A stretch of 64,000 nt of DNA from Stenotrophomonas sp. ZAC14D1_NAIMI4_1 (GTDB lineage: Bacteria; Pseudomonadota; Gammaproteobacteria; Xanthomonadales; Xanthomonadaceae), in NCBI RefSeq assembly GCF_003086775.1, contig NZ_CP026001.1:2630407-2694406 (forward strand), given 5' to 3'. A program made the position numbers and the translations under genes. Under the pieces are notes generated by a model. The model was not told the DNA's origin, made no database searches, and worked only from the letters and a program-made list of their open reading frames with translations. The first letter of the stretch is position 1, and every line of letters starts with the position of its first letter. Positions 8,348 to 17,238 of the stretch are shown here, one piece after another.

Positions 8348-9018
8348 CACTTCTGCTCCTGTTCGAGCAAGGCATGGGCAATCGCCTCGGCCTCGCCGAT
8401 GTGTTCGGCCACGCGCTGCCGCGCCAGCGCTTCGTCGCGCTGCACGCAGATCGCATCGCAGATGGCCTTGATGCGTTCAAAGCCGGTTTTCTCGCGGTCC
8501 ACGTGGGTCAGGGTCATCGCGCGCAGGCGGCTGATGCGGCCATTGAGGCGCTGCACGATTTCCCAGGCGATGTGGTTGTTGCCGGCACGGAAGATGGTTT
8601 CGTACAGCGTGGAGGAAGCTTCCAGCACCGGCGCGATATCCGGCGTGCCATACGACGTGCGCAGGGTTTCCAGCGCCTTCTGGATCTGCGCGGCGGTGTC
8701 GTCGGTGAGGTTGCGCACGCAGTCGGCCACGGCGCTCTGCTCCAGCACCAGGCGGATGCGGTAGACCTGGCTGGCCACGTCCCAGTTCAGCACGGCCACG
8801 ATCGGGCCCTTCTGCGGCAGCACTTCCACCAGGCCCTCGGCCTGCAGGTAGCGGATCACTTCGCGCACCACCGTGCGGCTGACACCCAGCTGCTCGCACA
8901 GGGTGCGCTCGACCAGTCGCGCACCGGACGGGAAATAGCCGGTGATGATCGCGTTGCGCAGCTTTTCCAGGCACTTCTCGCGCAGGGTGACCGGCGAGTG
9001 GTCGATTCTCAGGTTCAT
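8347..9018 (-). CDS. GntR-family (FadR/FCD subfamily) transcriptional regulator
   Basis: A 223-residue regulator. The N-terminal winged helix-turn-helix has the GntR signature (LREKCLEKLRNAIITGYFPS then LVERTLCEQLGVSRTVVREV). The C-terminal all-helical FCD ligand-binding domain follows from about residue 85, with acidic and His residues (AGNNHIAWEIVQRL, and a late RVAEHIGEAEAIA) of the metal-binding type. AAAGGGA precedes the ATG at 9018. It diverges from the operon beginning at 9304, with a palindromic candidate operator between them, so it probably represses that operon until a pathway compound binds. Confidence 0.9.
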   Translation of the reverse strand: MNLRIDHSPVTLREKCLEKLRNAIITGYFPSGARLVERTLCEQLGVSRTVVREVIRYLQAEGLVEVLPQKGPIVAVLNWDVASQVYRIRLVLEQSAVADCVRNLTDDTAAQIQKALETLRTSYGTPDIAPVLEASSTLYETIFRAGNNHIAWEIVQRLNGRISRLRAMTLTHVDREKTGFERIKAICDAICVQRDEALARQRVAEHIGEAEAIAHALLEQEQK

Positions 9019-9303
9019 CGTGTTTCGCAATCCCTTTAGGTGGCAGCCACGCGGTGGCGGGCGTGCTGCCGGTAGCTCGTGTACGTCCACGCTATTCAAC
9101 CACGGATCATGAATAGCGCACCCCGGCAGGCCGCCTCGTCCCCGTCGCACCACCCTCGCCTGCGACTTTCGTCGCGGGAGAAAAATGAATGCGCATAGAC
9201 ATATTGCAAGCCGATTTTGGAGCGTGATACCGTCGCTGCCAATGGTATACCAACATACCGTACACCACCATTGTGACCGCCAGCGGCGGCGAGGAAGGAC
9301 CAG
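9019..9303. promoter_or_regulatory. Divergent promoter region with candidate GntR operator
   Basis: A 285-base gap, locally AT-richer than its surroundings near 9180-9270, between the GntR gene and the catabolic operon. It contains a perfect 10-base palindrome TGGTATACCA at 9243-9252 and nearby related half-sites (ACATACC, GTACACC). FadR-type GntR proteins commonly bind palindromes with a GT-N-AC core, so this is the best operator candidate. GAGGAAGG upstream of 9304 is the ribosome-binding site of the first operon gene. Confidence 0.55.
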
Positions 9304-9906
9304 ATGAGCCTGATACGAAAGACCGTTCTCCACGTGGAGAACGTGCATGTGGACGGGGGCCGCGACGCTGCCACGCCGCTGAAGATGGTGGCCGCCGCGG
9401 CCGTGATCCGTAACCCGTGGGCCGGCCGTGGCTACGTCGAGGACCTGTCGCCGGAGATCCGGGCGCTGGGCCCGCAGCTGAGCCAGCACCTGACCGACCT
9501 CATCCTGGGCGAGGTCGGTTCCGGCGATGCGGTCGAGGCCTTCGGCAAGAGCGCGGTGGTCGGCCTGGACGGCGAGCTGGAACACGCCTCGGCGCTGATC
9601 CACACCCTGCATTTCGGCAACATCTACCGCAACGCGGTGCGCGCCAAGTCCTACCTGGCCTTCACCAACACCCGCGGCCCGGCCAATGCGCCGATCGTGC
9701 TGCCGATGATGGACAAGAACGATGAAGGCCGCCGTTCGCACTACCTGACCGTGCAGTTCGCCATTGCCGATGCCCCGGCTGCCGATGAGCTGGTGGTCGT
9801 GCTGGGCGCAGCCACCGCCGCCCGCCCGCACCACCGCATCGGTGACCGCTACCAGGACCTGAAAGAGCTCGGCCATGACGTCTCGAACCCTGCCGCTGTC
9901 AAGTAA
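9304..9906 (+). CDS. DUF1185 (amino acid synthesis family) protein
   Basis: 200 residues matching the small DUF1185 family: RKTVLHVENVHVDGG at the start, PLKMVAAAAVIRNPWAGRGY, and GKSAVVGLDGELEHASALIH. The family is labelled amino acid synthesis protein without a proven reaction and is often found beside ring-cleavage catabolic genes. It is the first gene of the operon. The next gene starts 32 bases before its end, indicating translational coupling. Its role in the pathway is not known; a lyase, hydrolase or isomerase step on an intermediate is possible. Confidence 0.85.
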   Translation: MSLIRKTVLHVENVHVDGGRDAATPLKMVAAAAVIRNPWAGRGYVEDLSPEIRALGPQLSQHLTDLILGEVGSGDAVEAFGKSAVVGLDGELEHASALIHTLHFGNIYRNAVRAKSYLAFTNTRGPANAPIVLPMMDKNDEGRRSHYLTVQFAIADAPAADELVVVLGAATAARPHHRIGDRYQDLKELGHDVSNPAAVK

Positions 9907-10669
9907 CCAACAGGCGCACTGCCTGGACCAGGGTGCGGGAGAGCCCCTGGTCCTGATCCACGGCGTCGGCATGCAGGCCGCCGCCTGGGGTCCGCAGATC
10001 GCCGCCTTCGCCCAGCAGTACCGGGTCATCGCGGTGGACATGCCCGGCCACGGCCAGAGCACGCGCCTGCCAGGCGAGCCCGGGCTGACCGACTACGTGG
10101 CGTGGATGGTGGAGTTCATCAGCGCCCTGCAGCTGGGCCCGGTCAACCTGGCCGGGCACTCGATGGGCGCCCTGATCGCCGCCGGCGTGGCCATCGAGCG
10201 GCCGGACCTGGTGCGCCGCCTGGCCGTCATCAATGGCGTGCACCTGCGTACCGATGCCGCCCGCCACGCGGTGGTGACCCGTTCGGATGAACTGGCCACT
10301 GGCCGGGTGGACGTGGAAACCCCGTTGCAGCGCTGGTTCGACGAAGGCACCACCGAGGCGTCACTGGTGGAGGACGTGCGCTCGTGGCTGGAGAACGTGG
10401 ATGTGCAGGGCTATGCCGATGCCTACCGCGCCTTCGCACGGGGCGATGTGACCTACGCCGAACGCTGGTCGGAAGTGGGCTGCCCTGCCCTGGCACTGAC
10501 CGGCGCGGAAGATGCCAACTCGACGCCGGCCATGGCCCTGTCGATGGCGGCGCTGGCACGCAACGGCAAGGCCGTGGTCATTCCGCACGAACGCCACATG
10601 GTCAACCTGACCGCCCCCGCCAAGGTCAACGCGGCGCTGGCGGAATGGCTGGGCACCACAACGAACTAG
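9875..10669 (+). CDS. Alpha/beta hydrolase, TgnD-like candidate
   Basis: 264 residues with the hydrolase fold: oxyanion-hole motif LIHGVGMQAAAW, then VIAVDMPGHGQS, nucleophile elbow GHSMG (Ser near residue 96), acid in TGAEDANSTP and the catalytic His in PHERHMVNL. In the trigonelline pathway the corresponding hydrolase (TgnD) splits (E)-2-((N-methylformamido)methylene)succinate to succinic semialdehyde, methylamine, formate and CO2. That assignment is inferred from operon content only. Overlaps the preceding gene by 32 bases. Confidence 0.87.
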   Translation: MTSRTLPLSSNQQAHCLDQGAGEPLVLIHGVGMQAAAWGPQIAAFAQQYRVIAVDMPGHGQSTRLPGEPGLTDYVAWMVEFISALQLGPVNLAGHSMGALIAAGVAIERPDLVRRLAVINGVHLRTDAARHAVVTRSDELATGRVDVETPLQRWFDEGTTEASLVEDVRSWLENVDVQGYADAYRAFARGDVTYAERWSEVGCPALALTGAEDANSTPAMALSMAALARNGKAVVIPHERHMVNLTAPAKVNAALAEWLGTTTN

Positions 10670-10705
10670 CAGCACACATTCCAGGCCATCGGTTGGAGGG
10701 AACAT

Positions 10706-11623
10706 ATGGCTATCGATCCAAAAGAGCTGAGGGAAGCCTTCGGCTCGTTCATGACCGGCGTCACCATCGTGACGTCCACCACCGCAGACGGTGAACCGAT
10801 TGGTTTCACCGCGAACTCGTTCGCTTCGGTGTCGCTCGATCCGCCGCTGTTGCTGGTCAGCATCGCCAACGCATCGGGCAACTACGACAACTTCGTGGGC
10901 GCCAAGCGCTTTGCCATCAACATTCTGTCCGAGGCACAGACCGACGCATCCAATACCTTTGCCCGGCGCAATCCGGATCGGTTTGCCGCGGTGTCATGGA
11001 CCAACAGCGCTCTCGGAAGCCCGATCCTGGATGCGGTCAGTGCGTGGTTCGACTGCACCATGCACACGGTGGTGGAGGCCGGTGACCATGCCGTCCTGAT
11101 CGGGCAGGTGGAGCACTTCCACACGGCCGGCCTGCCCGGGCTGGGCTACTACCGTGGTGGCTACTTCACCCCCGCCAAGGTGGCCACCGAGGTCATGACC
11201 GATACCAAGGGTCTGATCAGCGCGATCATCGCCCACGACGACAGCCTGCTGCTGGTGCCAGCACCGGAAGGCGGCTGGGCCTTGCCCACCGTCGAGATCG
11301 GCAACGAGGGTGCAGACAACGCATTGGAACGCATCTTTGCCCGGCATCAGCCCGGTGCCTCGCCGAGCTTCGTGTACTCCGTCTATACGGACACCGACAC
11401 ACACCGGCAGTTCGTCACGTTCCTGTGCAGCACCCCCGAAGCGAGCGCGCGCGATGGGCAGTACGTGGCGCTGGCCGACGTGCCGACACTGGACATCGCC
11501 GATGCAGCGGTCAAGAGCATGCTGCAGCGCTACTGCCGCGAGAGCGCACTGAAGACCTACGGCACCTATTACGGCAACCACACCTGCGGTGTGGTCAAAG
11601 AACTGATTGGAAGGGAGAGTTGA
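10706..11623 (+). CDS. Flavin reductase with C-terminal extension (monooxygenase reductase component, TgnA-like)
   Basis: 305 residues. Residues 1-160 are a flavin reductase-like FMN-binding domain (FGSFMTGVTIVTSTTADGE, GFTANSFASVSLDPPLLLVS, and GYYRGGYF). The C-terminal 140 residues form a second domain resembling a degenerate NUDIX fold (DSLLLVPAPEGGWALPTVEI), which the reductase component of trigonelline monooxygenase is also long enough to carry. It would supply reduced flavin to the luciferase-like oxygenase encoded immediately downstream. GGAGGG precedes the ATG. The stop is one base before the next gene start codon. Confidence 0.87.
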   Translation: MAIDPKELREAFGSFMTGVTIVTSTTADGEPIGFTANSFASVSLDPPLLLVSIANASGNYDNFVGAKRFAINILSEAQTDASNTFARRNPDRFAAVSWTNSALGSPILDAVSAWFDCTMHTVVEAGDHAVLIGQVEHFHTAGLPGLGYYRGGYFTPAKVATEVMTDTKGLISAIIAHDDSLLLVPAPEGGWALPTVEIGNEGADNALERIFARHQPGASPSFVYSVYTDTDTHRQFVTFLCSTPEASARDGQYVALADVPTLDIADAAVKSMLQRYCRESALKTYGTYYGNHTCGVVKELIGRES

Positions 11624-11624
11624 A

Positions 11625-12668
11625 ATGCGGTTTTCTTTGTTCATCCATATGGAACGCGTCTCGGACCAGCAGTCGCAGAAGCAGCTGTACGACGAGATGA
11701 TCGAGCTGTGCCAGATCGCCGACGAAGGTGGCATGCACGCCATCTGGACCGGCGAGCACCACGGCATGAACTTCACCATCGCGCCGAACCCGCTGCTCAA
11801 CCTGGCCGACATCGCCAACAAGACGAAGAACGTGCGCCTGGGCACCGGCACCGTGGTGGCCCCGTTCTGGCACCCGATCAAGCTGGCCGGCGAAGCGGCG
11901 ATGACCGACATCATCTCCAACGGCCGCCTCGACCTGGGGATCGCCCGTGGCGCCTATTCGTTCGAGTACGAGCGCATGGTGCCGGGGATGGATGCCTGGG
12001 GCGCCGGCCAGCGCATGCGCGAACTGATCCCGGCCATCAAGGGCCTGTGGAAGGGCGACTATGCCCATGAGGGCGAATTCTGGTCCTTCCCCAGCACCAC
12101 CTCCGCGCCGCTGCCGCTGCAGCAGCCGCACCCGCCGATCTGGGTGGCTGCGCGCGATCCCAACAGTCACGAATTCGCCGTGCAGAATGGCTGCAACGTG
12201 CAGGTCACCCCGCTGCACTTCGGCGATGACGAAGTACAGAAGCTGATCGGCCACTTCAACGCGGCCTGCGAGAAGTTCAGCGACGTGCCGCGCCCGAAGA
12301 TCATGCTGCTGCGCCACACCTACGTGGCCGACTCGGAAGCCGATGCACAGGTCGCTGCCGATGAGATCAACGTGTTCTACAACTACTTCGGCGCGTGGTT
12401 CAAGAACGAACGCCCGATCAGCCAGGGCCTGATCGCCAAGCTGAGCGATGAGGAGATTGCCGCCCACCCGATGTACTCGGCCCAGGCGATGCGCAGCAAC
12501 AACGTGATCGGTCCGGCCGAGGAAGTCATCGCGCGCCTGAAGGCCTACGAGGCCATGGGCTTTGACGAGTACTCGTTCTGGATCGACACCGGCATGTCCT
12601 TCGAGCGCAAGAAGGCCTCGCTGTTGCGTATGATCAACGACGTCATGCCCGCCTTCGCCCAGGAATGA
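11625..12668 (+). CDS. LLM-class flavin-dependent monooxygenase (TgnB-like oxygenase component)
   Basis: 347 residues of the bacterial luciferase-like superfamily, a TIM-barrel oxygenase using reduced flavin and oxygen. Seen motifs: RFSLFIHMERV at the start, AIWTGEHHGMNF, NKTKNVRLGTGTVVAPFWHP and RLDLGIARGAYSFEYERM. In the trigonelline pathway the TgnA/TgnB pair opens the N-methylpyridinium ring; the pairing of a reductase and an LLM oxygenase here fits that. The ATG at 11625 follows GGAAGGGAGA. Other N-heterocycles (pyridine, nicotinate derivatives) remain possible substrates. Confidence 0.87.
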   Translation: MRFSLFIHMERVSDQQSQKQLYDEMIELCQIADEGGMHAIWTGEHHGMNFTIAPNPLLNLADIANKTKNVRLGTGTVVAPFWHPIKLAGEAAMTDIISNGRLDLGIARGAYSFEYERMVPGMDAWGAGQRMRELIPAIKGLWKGDYAHEGEFWSFPSTTSAPLPLQQPHPPIWVAARDPNSHEFAVQNGCNVQVTPLHFGDDEVQKLIGHFNAACEKFSDVPRPKIMLLRHTYVADSEADAQVAADEINVFYNYFGAWFKNERPISQGLIAKLSDEEIAAHPMYSAQAMRSNNVIGPAEEVIARLKAYEAMGFDEYSFWIDTGMSFERKKASLLRMINDVMPAFAQE

Positions 12669-14140
12669 CCATGGACAGCCCGTTCGAGCTCTACATCGAC
12701 GGCCGTTTCGAAGCCGGTGCCGGTACGTTCGACAGCATCGACCCGGCCACCGGCACGCCATGGGCGACCATGCCCGAGGCGCGCCGCGAGCAGGTGGAAC
12801 GCGCGGTCGAGGCCGCCGACCGTGCCCTGCGCGATCCGGCCTGGGCCACCCTGACCGCCTCCCAGCGCAGCAAGCTGCTGTACCGGCTGGCCGACCTGCT
12901 GGAACAGGCGGCGCCGGAACTGGCGGCCATCGAGACCCGCGACACCGGCAAGATCATCCGCGAAACCCGTGGCCAGATTGCCTACATCGCCGAGTACTAC
13001 CGCTATTACGCCGGCATCGCCGACAAGATCGAAGGCAGCTTCGTGCCGGTCGACAAGCCGGACATGCAGGTGTGGATCAGCCGCGAGCCGATCGGCGTGG
13101 TGGCGGCCATCGTGCCCTGGAACAGCCAGCTGTTCCTGTCGGCGGTGAAGCTGGGCCCGGCCCTGGCCGCGGGTTGCACGGTGGTGCTGAAAGCTTCAGA
13201 AGAAGCGCCCGGCCCGCTGCTGGCGTTTGCCCGGCTGCTGCACCAGGCCGGCTTCCCGCCGGGCGTGGTCAACGTCATCACCGGCTTCGGCCCCGAGTGC
13301 GGCGCCGTGCTGAGCAGCCACCCGAAGGTGGCGCAGGTCGCCTTCACCGGCGGCCCGGCCACCGCGCGCCACATCGTGGCCAACACCACCGGCAACCTGG
13401 CCCGCGTCTCGCTGGAACTGGGTGGGAAATCGCCGTTCATCGTGTTCGACGATGCCGACCTGGACAGCGCGGTGAACGCACAACTGGCAGCGATCTTCGC
13501 GGCCAGCGGGCAGAGCTGCGTGGCCGGTTCGCGCCTGCTGGTACAGGCGGGCATCAAGGATGCCTTCCTTGCGCGACTGCTGGAGAAAGTGGCGGCCATC
13601 CGCATCGGCGCCCCGGACGACGCGGCCACCGAGTTCGGCCCACTGTGCACCGAGCGCCAGCGCCAGAACATCGAAGCGGTGCTGGCCGCATCGGTTGCCC
13701 AGGGCGCCCGCGTGCTCTGCGGCGGTACCCGCGGCGATCGCGCCGGCATCTACTTCCCGCCCACCATCGTCGACTGCAGCGCGTCACCGCAGGCCGACAG
13801 CATCACCACCGAACTGTTCGGCCCGGTGCTGTCGGTGGATGTGTTCGACGATGAAGCCCAAGCGATCAGCAAGGCCAACAGCACCGCCTTCGGCCTGGCT
13901 GCCGGCATCTTCACCCGCAACCTGACGCGCGCGCACCGGCTGAGCCGGGCAATCCGTTCGGGCGTGGTCTGGATCAATACCTATCGCGCGATTTCACCGC
14001 TGGCGCCATTCGGTGGATTCGGTCTTTCGGGCCATGGACGGGAAGGCGGCGCAGCGGCCGCCCTGGAATACACCACGACCAAGACGGTGTGGCTGCGTAC
14101 GTCCGATGTCCCCATGGATGACCCGTTCGTGATGCGCTAG
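12665..14140 (+). CDS. Aldehyde dehydrogenase (TgnC-like candidate)
   Basis: 491 residues of the NAD(P)-dependent aldehyde dehydrogenase family. The catalytic Glu lies in VSLELGGKSPFIVF and the catalytic Cys in SGQSCVAGSR; IVPWNSQLFLSAVKLGPALA is the cofactor-binding region. The start overlaps the monooxygenase stop by four bases (ATGA). Directly following the ring-opening oxygenase, it would oxidise the semialdehyde product of ring cleavage to the acid. It is distinct in sequence from the second dehydrogenase of the operon (15781), so the two handle different aldehydes. Confidence 0.9.
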   Translation: MTMDSPFELYIDGRFEAGAGTFDSIDPATGTPWATMPEARREQVERAVEAADRALRDPAWATLTASQRSKLLYRLADLLEQAAPELAAIETRDTGKIIRETRGQIAYIAEYYRYYAGIADKIEGSFVPVDKPDMQVWISREPIGVVAAIVPWNSQLFLSAVKLGPALAAGCTVVLKASEEAPGPLLAFARLLHQAGFPPGVVNVITGFGPECGAVLSSHPKVAQVAFTGGPATARHIVANTTGNLARVSLELGGKSPFIVFDDADLDSAVNAQLAAIFAASGQSCVAGSRLLVQAGIKDAFLARLLEKVAAIRIGAPDDAATEFGPLCTERQRQNIEAVLAASVAQGARVLCGGTRGDRAGIYFPPTIVDCSASPQADSITTELFGPVLSVDVFDDEAQAISKANSTAFGLAAGIFTRNLTRAHRLSRAIRSGVVWINTYRAISPLAPFGGFGLSGHGREGGAAAALEYTTTKTVWLRTSDVPMDDPFVMR

Positions 14141-14194
14141 GCCCGCGCCCGGCACCCACACCCGTTCCCGCCTCCGGCCCGCGCGCCCTCGCCT

Positions 14195-14204
14195 CCCCCC
14201 CCCC
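14195..14204 (+). repeat. Homopolymeric tract of ten C
   Basis: An uninterrupted run of ten cytosines, 128 bases before the permease start, inside a possible hairpin (CCTCGCC on the left, GGCGAGG on the right, about 14188-14218). Such tracts are prone to slippage during replication. Confidence 0.6.
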
Positions 14205-14331
14205 TCGATGGGCGAGGTCGCGCAGCCCGGTTCCATGACCGGATCGTTCCTGCGCCCCTGCACAGCCGGGCGCGCGCGACCGATCCCGACGCACGCCTGC
14301 CGGGCGACCGGCAGGCCAAGGAAATCCGCCC

Positions 14332-15723
14332 ATGAGCAATGCAAGCAAGCAGGATGGCGCTTTCTCCATCGAGGGCCACTCCATCGGCTACATCCCCGAG
14401 CAGGAACGCCACGGCAACCCCCGTGACCTGTTCACCCTGTGGTTCTGTACCAACATCGCCCCGCTGGCGGTCATCACCGGCGCGATGTCGGTGCTGACGT
14501 TCAAGCTGGACATCGCCAGTGCGCTGCTGGCCATCGTCACCGGCCATATGTTCGGCGCCGCGATCCTCGCCCTTGCCTCGGCCCAGGGGCCGCTGGCCGG
14601 CATCCCGCAGATGATCCAGAGCCGCGCGCAGTTCGGCCGCTTCGGCTCGCTGCTGGTCGTGGGTTTCACCACGCTGATCTACCTGGGCTACTTCATCTCC
14701 AACATCATCCTGTCCGGCAAGACCCTGCACACGGTCATCCCGGCGGTGCCGCTGCCGCTGGCCACCATCATCGGTGCGGCGCTGGCCACGGCCATCGGCA
14801 TCATCGGCTACAACTTCATCCACGGCTTCAACCGCATCGGCATCTGGTTCATGGGTGGCGCGCTGGCCATCGGCCTGGCCATCATGGTGCCGCGCCTGGG
14901 CGCCGAAGCCTTCAGCCATGGCAGCTTCTCGCCCGCCGGCTGGTTCTCGATGTTCGGTATCTGCTGCGTCTGGCAGATCAGCTTCTCGCCCTATACCTCG
15001 GATTATTCGCGTGCGCTGCCGCGCAGCGTGGGCGTGTTCCGGCCCTTCATCTACACCTACCTGGGCGCTGCACTGGGCCCCATCCTGGCCTTCACCTTCG
15101 GCATGCTGGCGGTCAGCGGTGGCCAGCAGACCGATGCGATGGAAGCGGTACGCCTGCACACCGGCTGGTTCGGCTACGTGCTGATGGTGCTGTTCCTGGT
15201 CAACATCATCGGCCACAACGCGATGAACCTGTACGGCGCGGTGCTGTCCTGCGTCACCTCGCTGCAGACGTTCTCGCCCGCGTGGACGCCGGCACGGCTG
15301 GCCCGCATCACGCTGTCGTGCGCCCTGCTGGTGGCGTCCACGCTGTGCGCACTGTGGGCGTCGGCCAACTTCATCGAGATCTTCATCAACGCGGTGTTCG
15401 CGCTGCTGTTCATCCTGGCGCCGTGGGTGTCGATCAACCTGCTGGACTTCTACGTGGTGAACGGCGGGCGCTACGACATCGCCTCGATCTTCGCCCGCGA
15501 TGGGGGCCGCTATGGCCTGTTCAATGGCCGTGCCCTGCTGGCCTACCTGCTGGGCGCCATCGCCCAGGTGCCCTTCATCAGCAACGCGTTCTTCCAGGGC
15601 GCGTGGGCGCAGTTGTTCGGTGGCGTCGATGTGTCCTGGGTGATCGGCCTGCTGGTCAGCGCCCTCGCCTACTACCTGCTGGCCGTGCGTGCGCCCCAGG
15701 GCGCCAGTGTCGCGGCCACCTGA
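14332..15723 (+). CDS. NCS1-family permease (cytosine/purine/allantoin type)
   Basis: 463 residues, about twelve membrane helices, of the nucleobase:cation symporter-1 family: PRDLFTLWFCTNIAPLAVIT at helix 1 and GPLAGIPQMIQSRAQFGRFG in the helix 2-3 region are family hallmarks. NCS1 proteins import flat N-heterocycles (cytosine, allantoin, hydantoin, nicotinamide-type vitamins). In this operon it is the obvious uptake system for the heterocyclic substrate. A 191-base gap with a poly-C run precedes it, so it may have additional regulation. AAGGAA lies upstream of the ATG. Confidence 0.88.
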   Translation: MSNASKQDGAFSIEGHSIGYIPEQERHGNPRDLFTLWFCTNIAPLAVITGAMSVLTFKLDIASALLAIVTGHMFGAAILALASAQGPLAGIPQMIQSRAQFGRFGSLLVVGFTTLIYLGYFISNIILSGKTLHTVIPAVPLPLATIIGAALATAIGIIGYNFIHGFNRIGIWFMGGALAIGLAIMVPRLGAEAFSHGSFSPAGWFSMFGICCVWQISFSPYTSDYSRALPRSVGVFRPFIYTYLGAALGPILAFTFGMLAVSGGQQTDAMEAVRLHTGWFGYVLMVLFLVNIIGHNAMNLYGAVLSCVTSLQTFSPAWTPARLARITLSCALLVASTLCALWASANFIEIFINAVFALLFILAPWVSINLLDFYVVNGGRYDIASIFARDGGRYGLFNGRALLAYLLGAIAQVPFISNAFFQGAWAQLFGGVDVSWVIGLLVSALAYYLLAVRAPQGASVAAT

Positions 15724-15780
15724 ACCCCCAACGGCGCGGGTACCCCGGTGCCCGCGCGCGACACGAACCACGAGGTATGC

Positions 15781-17238
15781 ATGAACGTTGAAACGTCCGC
15801 GCTGTTCCACCAGCGTGCGCTGGTAGCTGGGCAATGGATCACCGCCGATAGCGGTGAGGTGGATGAAATCCTCGATCCGGCGACCCAGCAGGTGCTGGGC
15901 ACGGTGCCGCGCCTGGGCCGTGCCGAAACCGAGCGCGCGATCGCGGCAGCGAGCGCCGGCTGGGCCGACTGGCGTGCCACCACGGCCGAGCATCGCTCGC
16001 GCGTGCTGAAGGCCTGGCACCGCCTGCTGATCGAAAACACCGAAACACTTGCGCGCCTGCTGACCGCCGAACAGGGCAAGCCGCTGGCCGAAGCCCGCGC
16101 GGAGATCGTCTACGCCGCCAGCTTCGTCGAATGGTTCGCCGAGGAAGCCAAGCGCGTCTACGGTGACATCATTCCCAGCCCCTACCCCGATGCGCGGATC
16201 ATGGTGACGCGCCAGCCGATCGGCATCGTGGCGGCGGTGACGCCGTGGAATTTCCCCGCCGCAATGATCACCCGCAAGGTGGCCCCGGCACTGGCCGCCG
16301 GCTGCCCATGCATCGTCAAGCCGGCGGCAGAAACGCCGTTCACCGCGCTGGCGATGGCCGACCTGGCCTTGCAGGCTGGCGTGCCCGCGGCGATGTTCAG
16401 CGTGGTCACGGGCCATGCCGCGTCCATCGGTGATGCGTTCTTCGACAGCGAAGAAGTGCGCAAATTCACCTTCACCGGCTCCACGCCGGTCGGCCGCATG
16501 CTGTACGGCAAGGCCGCGAAGACAGTAAAAAAGGTGTCGCTGGAGCTGGGCGGCAACGCGCCGTTCATCGTGTTCGAGGATGCCGATCTCGAAGCGGCGG
16601 TTGATGGCGCGATGCTGGCCAAGTTCCGCAACGCCGGCCAGACCTGCGTCTGCGTCAACCGCTTCCTGGTCCACGACGCCATCCACGATGCCTTCGTCGA
16701 GGCGCTGCGTGCACGCATCGCCGCGTTGAAGGTGGGCGCGGGCGAGGCCGAGGGCACGCAGATCGGCCCGCTGATCAACACCGCCGCAGTGGCCAAGGTG
16801 CAGTCGCACGTGGACGATGCGGTGGCCAAGGGCGGGCGCGTGCTGCTGGGCGGCGCCGTCGGCGCGCAGGGCGAGTGCTTCTACCAGCCGAGCCTGCTGG
16901 TCGATGCCACCGCAGAGATGCAGGTGGCGACCGACGAAACCTTCGGCCCGCTGGCTGCCGTGTTCCGCTTCCACGATGAGGCCGAGGCCGTGCGCCTGGC
17001 CAACGCCACCGATTCCGGGCTGGCCGCGTACTGCTACACCCGCGACCTCGGCCGCGCCTGGCGCATGAGCGAACGGCTGGACTACGGCATGGTCGGCATC
17101 AACCGCGCCGCCATCTCCAATGAAGTGGCGCCGTTTGGCGGCATCAAGCAGTCCGGGCTGGGGCGCGAGGGTTCGCGCTACGGCATCGAGGATTTCCTGG
17201 ACATCAAGTACACCCTGTTCGGAGGCATCAGCGCATGA
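15781..17238 (+). CDS. NAD(P)-dependent succinate-semialdehyde dehydrogenase
   Basis: 485 residues, closest in pattern to GabD-type enzymes: LTAEQGKPLAEARAEI, VTPWNFPAAMITRKVAPALA, catalytic Glu in KVSLELGGNAPFIVF and catalytic Cys in FRNAGQTCVCVNR. The extra Cys two residues on is typical of GabD. It oxidises succinic semialdehyde to succinate for the TCA cycle, the last step of trigonelline and GABA catabolism. The ATG at 15781 follows GAGG at six bases; an upstream GTG frame is less likely. It ends by overlapping the next gene by four bases. Confidence 0.92.
   Translation: MNVETSALFHQRALVAGQWITADSGEVDEILDPATQQVLGTVPRLGRAETERAIAAASAGWADWRATTAEHRSRVLKAWHRLLIENTETLARLLTAEQGKPLAEARAEIVYAASFVEWFAEEAKRVYGDIIPSPYPDARIMVTRQPIGIVAAVTPWNFPAAMITRKVAPALAAGCPCIVKPAAETPFTALAMADLALQAGVPAAMFSVVTGHAASIGDAFFDSEEVRKFTFTGSTPVGRMLYGKAAKTVKKVSLELGGNAPFIVFEDADLEAAVDGAMLAKFRNAGQTCVCVNRFLVHDAIHDAFVEALRARIAALKVGAGEAEGTQIGPLINTAAVAKVQSHVDDAVAKGGRVLLGGAVGAQGECFYQPSLLVDATAEMQVATDETFGPLAAVFRFHDEAEAVRLANATDSGLAAYCYTRDLGRAWRMSERLDYGMVGINRAAISNEVAPFGGIKQSGLGREGSRYGIEDFLDIKYTLFGGISA

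Noticed and set aside
14137-16974. 945-residue open frame on the minus strand across the permease and dehydrogenase genes
   Set aside because: It is antisense to two well-supported genes. Its His/Gln/Arg-rich composition is the usual shadow of a GC-rich third position; no domain is recognised.
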